This document shows positions 1-5,389 of a stretch of DNA of 5,465 bases, piece after piece. How positions within the stretch are numbered: position 1 is the first letter of the stretch; each line of letters begins with the position of its first letter. The notes beneath the pieces are model-generated. The model ran no database searches, was not told the origin of the DNA, and saw nothing but the letters and a program-made list of their open reading frames with translations. Location of the stretch: contig JAESRY010000013.1 of NCBI GenBank assembly GCA_016764415.1, positions 5,679 to 11,143 of the forward strand, given 5' to 3'. A program made the position numbers and the translations under genes. Origin of the DNA: Cycloclasticus sp. Its GTDB lineage: Bacteria > Pseudomonadota > Gammaproteobacteria > Methylococcales > Cycloclasticaceae.

Positions 1-499
1 GATGGACATACATTGGGTTGTGCGCTTAACCATGTCAAACAGCTTACGGGGATCACGCCCCAAGATGCCTATTGCGATATGGGCTATCGAGGTCATGGTT
101 TAAAAGGTGATACAAAAATACACCTTGTTGGAAAGATCCCAAAGAGGGCCACTAAAAGCCTAAGAAAATGGATGAAACGGCGTGCCGCCGTTGAACCTAT
201 AATTGGACACCTTATACCCAAAGGGCATAAGTTTCATTGAAGCGGAAGTTAAGGCATTTCCGCTTAATTCAGCTTTAAAGTCAGATTATCGGCTCAATAG
301 AAATTACCTAAAAGGTAAGGCTGGCGATGCGGCTAATGTGACATTATCCGCCGCTGCCTACAATATGGCCAAGCTACTGGCTTGGTTTTGTTGTGCTAAA
401 TTCTTAAGCCGGAAAATAAAGGCTTTTATATGTGAATTTTGTTTTAGCCAGAGTAATCAGCGTGAGGTCGTCCGTCGCTTAAACTTCAGGGGCGACTAA
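1..499 (+). pseudogene. IS5-family transposase, 3' part, disrupted
   Basis: This is the C-terminal half of a DDE transposase. Its 5' part lies outside the window. Frame 1 is open from base 1 and reads DGHTL, then the second catalytic Asp in CDMGYRGHG (codon 76-78), then RRAAVEPIIGHL with the catalytic Glu (codon 193-195), and stops at 238-240. The rest of the family motif, KSDYRLNRNYLKG, resumes in frame 2 at base 278 and runs to the stop at 497-499. In intact relatives the Lys directly follows GHL, seven residues after the Glu. Here 64 extra bases (214-277), not a multiple of three, separate them and bring a stop codon. The active-site helix is therefore split and the protein is almost certainly dead. 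The reading frames and motifs are seen directly. The IS5 assignment rests on family knowledge of the DGHTL, YRGHG and EPxIGHLK motifs. Confidence 0.85.
1..499 (+). mobile_element. Right end of an IS5-family insertion sequence (partial)
   Basis: The element enters from the left edge and probably ends at about 495-499. The sequence reads GGGGCGA followed by CTAACTAA (496-503). CTAA fits the C(T/A)A(A/G) 4-bp target preferred by IS5-type elements. The terminus includes an imperfect inverted repeat, GTCGTCC (467-473) against GGGCGAC (490-496). The left terminal repeat and the other target copy are not in the window, so the exact end is inferred. The element abuts the stop codon of the convergent dioxygenase beta gene without truncating it. 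Confidence 0.65.
214..277. repeat. 64-nt hairpin-bearing insert in the transposase
   Basis: These bases interrupt otherwise continuous transposase homology (GHL | KSDYRL). Together with the flanking bases they form two adjacent inverted repeats. The first pairs 211-219 with 223-231 (nine pairs, one mismatch, loop AAA). The second pairs AAGCGGAA (240-247) with TTCCGCTT (258-265) perfectly across a 10-nt loop. No clean target duplication flanks the insert. It may be a miniature mobile element or the scar of a rearrangement; I do not recognise a named family. Confidence 0.5.
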
Positions 500-988
500 C
501 TAAATAGGATAAGCAACGTATCTGGGTAATACATTGGTATCTGTCACTGCACGTCGCTCCATAAAACTGGCGTTATCATCCTTTATGTCGATACGGTCGA
601 TATATTGCCCGACCGACAAAATAAGGGTCACGTTAGTATCACGCTGCGTGTAATAAACGGTGTAGTTAAAAACTGCTTTGTACAAATCGGTATCTAATTC
701 AGAAACCTTTATGAGTTGAGTAAAGTGGCGCATTTGGTAGTGCTCGGTTGAATCAGATTGAATATCCACCACCTGGCTGACACGATCTTGAAGGCGTTCA
801 TAGCAATCATCCAACATAAAAGCGATAGGAAAACCTCGACGCTCATTTTCTTCAGAAATAAAGGTGTAGGTGCCTTGCTGGTGAAAGCAGGTGAGCCATG
901 CGTTCATGTCCATACTGTCTAAGGCGCAGATATAATTGCGGTTCAAGTTTTCAACGTGTTGCATGACAGTTGCAGATACGGCGCTCAT
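500..988 (-). CDS. Rieske ring-hydroxylating oxygenase, beta (small) subunit
   Basis: This 162-residue protein is the usual size for the non-catalytic small subunit of aromatic-ring-hydroxylating dioxygenases (NTF2/SnoaL-like fold, ring_hydroxyl_B family). In such enzymes it assembles with alpha subunits, typically as a cytoplasmic hexamer, and has a mainly structural role. Visible family features are the N-terminal helix with DSMDMNAWLTCF, the ENERRGFPIAFMLDD turn followed by LQDRV, the YQMRHF stretch near residue 105, and the closing VAYPI, which parallels VMVIPI in the second beta subunit of this window. The start codon overlaps the stop of the alpha gene as ATGA (985-988), and GAGGG lies 8 nt upstream, so the two are translationally coupled. 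Its stop codon (500-502) touches the end of the IS element; no terminator is seen on this strand after it. Substrate unknown. Confidence 0.87.
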   Translation of the reverse strand: MSAVSATVMQHVENLNRNYICALDSMDMNAWLTCFHQQGTYTFISEENERRGFPIAFMLDDCYERLQDRVSQVVDIQSDSTEHYQMRHFTQLIKVSELDTDLYKAVFNYTVYYTQRDTNVTLILSVGQYIDRIDIKDDNASFMERRAVTDTNVLPRYVAYPI

Positions 989-2166
989 TGTTCTGCCCTC
1001 TTAAAACCCATGCGTTTTCTATAGTGTTCCCAGCGAGGTAAATTGCCGGATTCGTCATTCTGCTTGAGCGTAAAAGACAGCTTGTATTCGTCTTCTACGC
1101 CTTTTTGAAAAATTGCATTACCCGGCGTTTTATTGCCTTTGTCGATACGCGAGAAAACAGAGGCGTCTTCCATGCTGATCAATCCGCAAGGGCCCAGTAA
1201 ATTACTGGACTGGCGGATCCTATGAGCGATCATTTCTTCGTCGTCATCTTCGTGAGTGAAATAGGCGTAATGCACTTCTAGTCCTTTTGGGCCCTTTGGG
1301 AAAGCATAGCGAACATTGAGCATGTCCATGTGCTTTGAAAATACGGTTAATGGAAACGACATTAAAACAATCGAGCCGGTACTGGTTGATGTGCCTTTAA
1401 AATCGAGTATGGACGGGTCTTTTAACGCGGTGACGCCCTCGGGTACTTTAAGCTCTGACTCAAAGGCCAAATGGCCGTTTTCGGTTACTTTTTGGAAGCC
1501 TTTTCCACCCTGCCAACCGAGTATGGCAAATGCTTTGTGTAATAATGGCGCATGGTAGCCGTCGTTATCGCAGTAGGCTTTCCAGTTGCAATCGTACATT
1601 ACTTTTTGATAGCCAATTAATTTTAATCGGCCATCGCCACCGAGTATGCGGCTTAATGGTTCGTGAAAACTTTCACCAAGATACTCTTTAAGCGGCGGCG
1701 TTTTGTCGCTCATGGTGACCCAATACAGACCATAAAATTCTTCTATGCGTAACGCCGCTAAGCTAAAGTTTTTCTTGTCGAAATCGGGTGTGAATTCACG
1801 ACTATTTGGGCAGCCAACCAACTCACCTTCCAAATTAAACAACCAGCGGTGATAAGGGCATTCTATTTCTTTTTTATTACCAGAACTCTCTGTTATTAAT
1901 GATGTGCCGCGATGTGTGCAGGTGTTTTGAAAAACCCTGATCTCGCCATCTTCACCATGAACGGCGAAAATTGGCATTTCACCTAACTCAGCTGCTTTAT
2001 AGTCTCCAGGGTTGGGTATTTCTGCACGGTGAACAATGGGATGCCACTCCTCACCATAAAAAATAGACTCGAGCTCTTTTGGCCAAAGCTCATCCATTTC
2101 AAATACGGCCTTGGGTACTTCGTTATATTTGGCTGGCCACTCTAATAAAGTATTTATTTGTGTCAT
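985..2166 (-). CDS. Rieske ring-hydroxylating oxygenase, alpha (large, catalytic) subunit
   Basis: This 393-residue catalytic subunit would use O2 and electrons from a ferredoxin or reductase to hydroxylate an aromatic or related ring. The N-terminal Rieske domain binds [2Fe-2S] through C83-x-H85 and C103-x2-H106 (CTH...CPYH). The C-terminal domain holds the mononuclear iron site: His205 and His210 in NDGYHAPLLH, the bridging Asp202 that relays electrons between subunits, and the third ligand Asp334 in ISMEDAS. All expected metal ligands are present, so it should be active. The ATG at 2164-2166 has AAGGAG (2172-2177 region) as a strong ribosome site. That site is the last unit of an 11-bp tandem repeat. 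The gene follows the Fnr-like regulator by 98 bp and overlaps its beta partner by 4 bp. It is clearly diverged from the other alpha subunit here (NDGYH against KDPYH; 393 against 416 residues). Substrate not assigned. Confidence 0.92.
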   Translation of the reverse strand: MTQINTLLEWPAKYNEVPKAVFEMDELWPKELESIFYGEEWHPIVHRAEIPNPGDYKAAELGEMPIFAVHGEDGEIRVFQNTCTHRGTSLITESSGNKKEIECPYHRWLFNLEGELVGCPNSREFTPDFDKKNFSLAALRIEEFYGLYWVTMSDKTPPLKEYLGESFHEPLSRILGGDGRLKLIGYQKVMYDCNWKAYCDNDGYHAPLLHKAFAILGWQGGKGFQKVTENGHLAFESELKVPEGVTALKDPSILDFKGTSTSTGSIVLMSFPLTVFSKHMDMLNVRYAFPKGPKGLEVHYAYFTHEDDDEEMIAHRIRQSSNLLGPCGLISMEDASVFSRIDKGNKTPGNAIFQKGVEDEYKLSFTLKQNDESGNLPRWEHYRKRMGFKRAEQ

Positions 2167-2173
2167 GTCGGCT

Positions 2174-2202
2174 CCTTAGTGAGACCTTAGTGAGACCTTA
2201 GT
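2174..2202. repeat. 11-bp tandem repeat in the alpha-1 leader
   Basis: On the plus strand CCTTAGTGAGA occurs at 2174-2184 and 2185-2195, followed by a partial copy CCTTAGT at 2196-2202, about 2.6 perfect units. On the coding strand each unit ends in CTAAGG, so the Shine-Dalgarno core AAGG is itself repeated, and the copy nearest the gene becomes AAGGAG. The outermost copy overlaps the candidate -10 TATACT. Confidence 0.85.
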
Positions 2203-2259
2203 ATATTAAAGACGAGAGGCTTTTCGAGGAATAATGGTGAATTATTTGAGCGGAGTCAT
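2200..2259 (-). promoter_or_regulatory. Candidate promoter and degenerate FNR-like site for the second alpha-beta pair
   Basis: On the minus strand TATACT (2205 to 2200) is a good -10 hexamer and would give a start near 2193, with a leader of about 26 nt. No convincing -35 is seen at the right distance. Upstream, ATGACTCCGCTCAA (2259 to 2246) keeps the TGA-N6-TCA core and 7 of 10 FNR consensus bases, centred near -60, which is close to a class I activator position. Read-through from the regulator gene is an alternative, since no terminator is visible between them. The -10 is seen; function is inferred. Confidence 0.35.
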
Positions 2260-2264
2260 TTAAA

Positions 2265-2978
2265 TTATCGTGGGGGTTCCATAACGTGCTCTTGAAGTAT
2301 AGCTGCATCCAAAATGTTAACTCGGCGGCCTTCTTTACTGATGGCGCCAGAATTTGATAATTTAGAGAAAGACCGGCTAATCGTTTCTGCGGCCAACCCT
2401 AAATGGCTAGCGATGTCTTGTCGGGTCATGGGTAAATTAAAGCCGGTGTTAACCTGCTGATGCAGTGAAGCGCGCTTGTTGTAAGAGACTAAAAACGACG
2501 CCAAGCGTGCTGATGCGCATTGCAGCGTGATCGTATTTTGTTGTTCGCTAGCAGCAGCGAGCGCGTTACTATACGTTTTGACGGATAGGTCAGACAAACC
2601 TGGGAAGCGTTTGCGCAACGCTGCAAGTTGACGGTACTCAATTTTACATACCAAGCTGCGTTCGATAGCGACGGCCGTATTGGCGTAAACTCCACCGGCT
2701 ATGCTGTCTAAGCCGATAAACTCACCAGGTAAAAAGAAATTATCGACGTGTTCGGTATCATTTATTATTCGTTGGGTTTTAAAGACGCCTGTTTTAACGA
2801 TGTATAGGTGAGTTGCGGTTGTATTTTGCCTAAAAATGACGCTTTCAGCCTCAAAAATATTGTTGGTGTTAACAGCAGAATTTAAATGAAATAAATCTTT
2901 AAGCGGGAGGCCCGATGGAACACACTGCTTGGCAAGCATGCATTCGGTGCAATCGGTGTTGGCGGTTGTTTTTGTCAT
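2265..2978 (-). CDS. Crp/Fnr-family transcriptional regulator, Fnr/Anr-like, probable oxygen sensor
   Basis: From the ATG at 2976-2978 this is a 237-residue DNA-binding regulator. Near the N-terminus it has C10-x2-C13-x5-C19, the cysteine spacing of E. coli FNR, plus Cys111 in SLVCKI at the place of FNR Cys122. These are the four ligands of an O2-labile [4Fe-4S] cluster. A cyclic-nucleotide-binding-like beta roll covers roughly residues 40-115, then the dimer helix, then a winged helix. Its recognition helix reads LGLAAETISRSFSKL; Glu198, Ser201 and Arg202 are the residues that read TTGAT-N4-ATCAA in FNR. The frame extends to a TTG at 3005 (246 residues), but that codon would lie upstream of the predicted transcription start near 3000, and neither start has a strong ribosome site. 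An ATG at 2993 is also possible. It lies after a terminator, between two dioxygenase operons, and is a likely local regulator of them. Confidence 0.87.
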   Translation of the reverse strand: MTKTTANTDCTECMLAKQCVPSGLPLKDLFHLNSAVNTNNIFEAESVIFRQNTTATHLYIVKTGVFKTQRIINDTEHVDNFFLPGEFIGLDSIAGGVYANTAVAIERSLVCKIEYRQLAALRKRFPGLSDLSVKTYSNALAAASEQQNTITLQCASARLASFLVSYNKRASLHQQVNTGFNLPMTRQDIASHLGLAAETISRSFSKLSNSGAISKEGRRVNILDAAILQEHVMEPPR

Positions 2979-3006
2979 GCAGCTCAAGCCCATTAGGATT
3001 TTCAAT

Positions 3007-3035
3007 ATTCTATATCAAAACATTTATGACTTAAA
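3007..3035 (-). promoter_or_regulatory. Candidate sigma-70 promoter of the Fnr-like gene
   Basis: Reading the minus strand, TAGAAT (3012 to 3007) matches five of six -10 consensus bases and lies 17 nt after TTTAAG (3035 to 3030), a weak -35. The start would be near 3000, about 20 nt before the ATG at 2978. It sits directly after the terminator of the preceding operon, where a fresh promoter is needed. Confidence 0.35.
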
Positions 3036-3049
3036 GCATTTTTCAGCAT

Positions 3050-3078
3050 AAAAAAGCCCTTATGATTATAAGGGCTTT
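3050..3078 (-). terminator. Rho-independent terminator after the first oxygenase operon
   Basis: A perfect 11-bp inverted repeat (AAAGCCCTTAT at 3053-3063 against ATAAGGGCTTT at 3068-3078, loop of 4) is followed on the minus strand by a run of T. It lies about 30 bases after the alpha-2 stop codon and before the Fnr-like gene, so it separates the two transcription units. The flanking A and T runs are lopsided in favour of the minus-strand reading. Confidence 0.88.
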
Positions 3079-3108
3079 GGCGTCCAATGGGTCATCTATT
3101 GTATGGAG

Positions 3109-4359
3109 TCAGAACCCCATCACCTTTTGATAGCCTTGCCATAATCCGCGGATGAGGCCTTCGGTAACGAGGTGGTCATTTCCGGTTGCTTCTTTACCGT
3201 CCATTTGAATAACGCTGGTTTTATCACCGTCTCTAATAATGGCTTTTTGGCATAGCTCGGTCGATTCTCCATCTTCCATGGAAATGAGCCCGCCTGGCCC
3301 AATCAAGTTGAACTGTTTCAAGCGAATATCACGGAGCTCTTGGGTGTCGTCTTTATAGCCGAAGTATGTCCAGACCAATTCAAACTCATCTTTACCTTTA
3401 GGTAAAATTTGGCGAAAAGCCAAGGTGTTTTGAATTTGCTGTAACACCAAGGAAGGGAATAAGGACAAAATGACCAAGGTAATGCCGTCATCAAATTCTT
3501 GTTGGCCTTTGAGTAAAGACGGATCTTTCAATGCGTATTCGCCCGTTTGCAAAGTGCGTAATTTGTCTTTTTTCATATCCTCAAGGGCAGATTTGTCTTC
3601 CGTGCCACTGCTGGCCCATAAAACCGAATGAAAATCGTTATTGATGATGGATGCGCCCTTTTGTGAGGAGCGATACAAGCCAAAGGTGGCATGAAACAAA
3701 TGTAATAAACTGGCGTGATAAGGGTCTTTGGTGTTTTCCGAATAAAACTTCCAATTCCCGGCAATATACTGGCGCGTGGTGCCGAGTATTTCAATCGGTT
3801 TATGCATAAGGCGCTTAAAGTGATAAGCCACGTCTTCGCCCATGTATTCTTCAATGTCGGGCGTGTTGTCGCCAAAGGTGCCAAAAATAGCACCGTGGTA
3901 ATTAACCACGCGAGCGGTTCTTAGGCCGTGTTTTTTCTTATCAAAATCTTTTGGCATGCCGCCCTTTCCAGCTAAGCCGCGTTGGAATGGAATGCCGCGT
4001 AAGTTGCCTTGGGCATCGTCGCCCCATTGGTGGTAAACGCAGGTGTACATGCCGTCTTCCACTTTGCCGTGACGTTCGCGGCAAATTTCAGCGCCACGGT
4101 GAGCGCAGCGGTTAACCCAGGCATATATGCCATCGTCGTGCCCACGGGTGACCACCACGGGGGTGTCGCCAATATACGTAGACTTGAAACTGCCGTGATC
4201 GGGAATTTCCGCTTCAGCCGCTAAAAAATGCCACATGTCGCCGTTGTAAATTTTTTCTTGCTCTAGTTCGTACACTTCGGCGCTGTTGAAAACCGAATAA
4301 GGAACGGCATCGCAACCCGCATCAGCAGGCCACTTTAAATGTTCAGGTGTTGTGCTCAT
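3109..4359 (-). CDS. Rieske ring-hydroxylating oxygenase, alpha subunit (salicylate/anthranilate/terephthalate-type)
   Basis: This 416-residue catalytic subunit carries a Rieske [2Fe-2S] site with C85-x-H87 and C107-x2-H110 (CAH...CVYH), and a mononuclear iron site with Asp212, His215 and His220 in KDPYHASLLH and Asp363 in LISMEDGE. The NWKFYSENTKDPYHASLLH neighbourhood and the GKGGMP loop near residue 133 recall large subunits such as NagG (salicylate 5-hydroxylase), AndAc (anthranilate dioxygenase) and TphA2 (terephthalate dioxygenase). That is recognition by motif, so the substrate is probably a carboxylated aromatic but is not proven. The start ATG (4357-4359) is preceded by TAGGAG, in which the beta stop codon TAG overlaps the ribosome site, so translation is likely coupled. 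It follows beta by 9 nt and ends at a strong terminator. Electron-transfer partners are not encoded nearby. Confidence 0.92.
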   Translation of the reverse strand: MSTTPEHLKWPADAGCDAVPYSVFNSAEVYELEQEKIYNGDMWHFLAAEAEIPDHGSFKSTYIGDTPVVVTRGHDDGIYAWVNRCAHRGAEICRERHGKVEDGMYTCVYHQWGDDAQGNLRGIPFQRGLAGKGGMPKDFDKKKHGLRTARVVNYHGAIFGTFGDNTPDIEEYMGEDVAYHFKRLMHKPIEILGTTRQYIAGNWKFYSENTKDPYHASLLHLFHATFGLYRSSQKGASIINNDFHSVLWASSGTEDKSALEDMKKDKLRTLQTGEYALKDPSLLKGQQEFDDGITLVILSLFPSLVLQQIQNTLAFRQILPKGKDEFELVWTYFGYKDDTQELRDIRLKQFNLIGPGGLISMEDGESTELCQKAIIRDGDKTSVIQMDGKEATGNDHLVTEGLIRGLWQGYQKVMGF

Positions 4360-4368
4360 AAAATACTC

Positions 4369-4854
4369 CTAAATCGGGATGACCATCAAGGTGGTAATTT
4401 TGTGGGTGTCGAAAATTGCAGAGCGCTCTTTGAATTTTAAAACGCCCTTGTCGCGGACGATAATGTCAACATAGCGGCCGACGTTATAAACAGTGCTTTC
4501 GCCATCGTTGCAGGTTTTAAAGACCGCATAGTTTGATTGAACGTGAATGTTGCCGTCTTCAACTTTAAGAATGCGAGGGTTGCTTAAAAGATGACGATAC
4601 CATTGCACTTGGTACACATTGGCGTGGCGTAAGGCGATGATGCGATCTTCCAGCATGCCACGGCTATCACACCAGATAACAGAAACAGGGTGACCGACTT
4701 CATGGTTTTCTCTAGGGATGATGCGGTAAAGGCATTTATCGGTGAAAAAATCAGGCCAGCTTTCTAGCTCGTCGTCATCAATGCATTGGGCGTAGGCGTT
4801 TAATAAATCATCGACCTCGCTTTTAAGTTCTAACGTGATATTTTTAGTTGACAT
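4369..4854 (-). CDS. Rieske ring-hydroxylating oxygenase, beta subunit (NagH/AndAd-type)
   Basis: This 161-residue small subunit has an NTF2/SnoaL-like fold. Recognisable features are the N-terminal helix ending in ESWPDFFTDKCLYRIIP, the ENHEVGHPVSVIWCDSRGMLEDRI core (residues about 49-72), the VQWYRHLLSNPRI strand near 83-95 and the closing VMVIPI. The SRGMLEDRI and YRHLLS patterns resemble small subunits of the salicylate/anthranilate oxygenase group, matching its alpha neighbour. It is the first gene of its operon, so the order is beta then alpha, the reverse of the other pair in the window. The ATG (4852-4854) has AAAGG six bases upstream. The predicted leader is about 27 nt long, with an FNR-type promoter just before it. 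It should be structural and support alpha-beta assembly. Confidence 0.88.
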   Translation of the reverse strand: MSTKNITLELKSEVDDLLNAYAQCIDDDELESWPDFFTDKCLYRIIPRENHEVGHPVSVIWCDSRGMLEDRIIALRHANVYQVQWYRHLLSNPRILKVEDGNIHVQSNYAVFKTCNDGESTVYNVGRYVDIIVRDKGVLKFKERSAIFDTHKITTLMVIPI

Positions 4855-4880
4855 GGCTTACCTTTAGTTTTTTAGTTAGG

Positions 4881-4929
4881 TGCAAAAAAGTATACGGATT
4901 TTCCCTGCATAGAAAATGATTGCAATCAA
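4881..4929 (-). promoter_or_regulatory. Predicted FNR-activated (class II) promoter of the beta-alpha oxygenase operon
   Basis: On the minus strand TTGATTGCAATCAT (4929 to 4916) matches nine of ten bases of the FNR consensus TTGAT-N4-ATCAA. Downstream, TATACT (4894 to 4889) is a strong -10. A start at 4881-4882 puts the box centre at -40.5 to -41.5, the standard class II activating position, where the box replaces the -35. The leader to the beta ATG is about 27 nt. Sequence and spacing are seen; FNR control is inferred from them and from the Fnr-like regulator encoded nearby. Confidence 0.72.
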
Positions 4930-4956
4930 AAAGCAGTTAGAAAGCACCGCAAATGT

Positions 4957-5349
4957 TTAGCTAGGGGTGTTATCCACCAAAATCATTTTTGAGATAAGGT
5001 TTTGAATGTCCACTTTCACACTGTTGTCTAGCAAAATCGATACACGGTTAATGGTGCATACGATGGAGCCATGAATGCTGTGTAGGTAAAAAGAATCCAG
5101 CGGGTAAACAACGGTTTTATCTTCCATAGCGCGGTGGTGGCTTAACTGGCTGATGCCCATAATGCCTAAACCGGCGGCTTCTGAATGCGCCATAAGCCGT
5201 TCAGCGCGATCTTCGGTGATGTTGCCGATGTGTTCGGTTAAAAAAGGCGGTGTTATAGCGCCTTTGCCAGCGACCGTTTCGCGCCAACGCACCGCGCCAA
5301 TTACGCCATCAATGGTTAACAGTGAGTTAAATGGAATGGGTGTTGCCAT
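4957..5349 (-). CDS. Small protein of unknown function, roadblock/LC7-like or DUF2173-like shape
   Basis: This is a 130-residue cytoplasmic-looking protein with no signal peptide or membrane segment. I do not recognise it firmly. The apparent order is: N-terminal helix plus strand (LLTIDGVIGAVRW, residues about 10-22), a long helix (EDRAERLMAHSEAAGLGIMG, about 46-65), two or three strands (TVVYPLDSFYLHSI, then GSIVCTINRVSILLDN), and a C-terminal helix (VDIQNLISKMI). This alpha-beta layout, opening with a GVxGAV-type strand, resembles roadblock/LC7 and DUF2173 proteins; that is inference. The ATG (5347-5349) has AGGAG about six bases upstream, a good ribosome site. It is transcribed in the same direction as the oxygenase operon, but that operon has its own promoter about 30 bp downstream. 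It might be an accessory or sensory protein of the system. Confidence 0.75.
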   Translation of the reverse strand: MATPIPFNSLLTIDGVIGAVRWRETVAGKGAITPPFLTEHIGNITEDRAERLMAHSEAAGLGIMGISQLSHHRAMEDKTVVYPLDSFYLHSIHGSIVCTINRVSILLDNSVKVDIQNLISKMILVDNTPS

Positions 5350-5358
5350 AGTGTTCTC

Positions 5359-5389
5359 CTAATTTTAATCAAGACAATGCTCGTGTTAA
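5359..5389 (-). promoter_or_regulatory. Possible promoter overlapped by an FNR-like site, upstream of the small protein
   Basis: On the minus strand TTAACA (5389 to 5384), a 16-nt spacer and TAAAAT (5367 to 5362) each match five of six sigma-70 bases. TTGATTAAAATTAG (5372 to 5359) matches eight of ten FNR bases and covers the -10. The problem is position: a start near 5355 would leave a leader of about 6 nt and cut off the AGGAG ribosome site (5356-5360). The pairing may be chance. The remaining bases to 5465 show no gene. Confidence 0.22.

Noticed and set aside
226..280. Integron attC-like palindrome in the transposase insert
   Set aside because: The stem and the CGCTTAATTCA stretch recall attC left-box sequence, but there is no GTTRRRY core at the 3' side, no matching RYYYAAC at the 5' side and no cassette array.
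13..499. Programmed frameshift joining the two transposase frames
   Set aside because: The frames are not simply offset. 64 bases of non-homologous sequence separate adjacent conserved residues, so this is an insertion and not a slippery-site frameshift.
1316..1558. 80-residue plus-strand open frame inside the alpha-1 gene
   Set aside because: It lies antisense to a clearly conserved Rieske oxygenase and has no ribosome site or family features.
2978..3005. TTG start at 3005 for the Fnr-like gene
   Set aside because: It has no ribosome site and lies upstream of the predicted transcription start. ATG 2978 is preferred, though the leading nine residues cannot be fully excluded.
3003..3024. FNR box in the regulator's own promoter
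   Set aside because: TTGAT is present on the minus strand, but the second half-site at the required four-base spacing is absent, so autoregulation is not supported.
3573..3893. 106-residue minus-strand open frame inside the alpha-2 gene
   Set aside because: It is an alternate-frame shadow of the conserved catalytic subunit with no recognisable domain.
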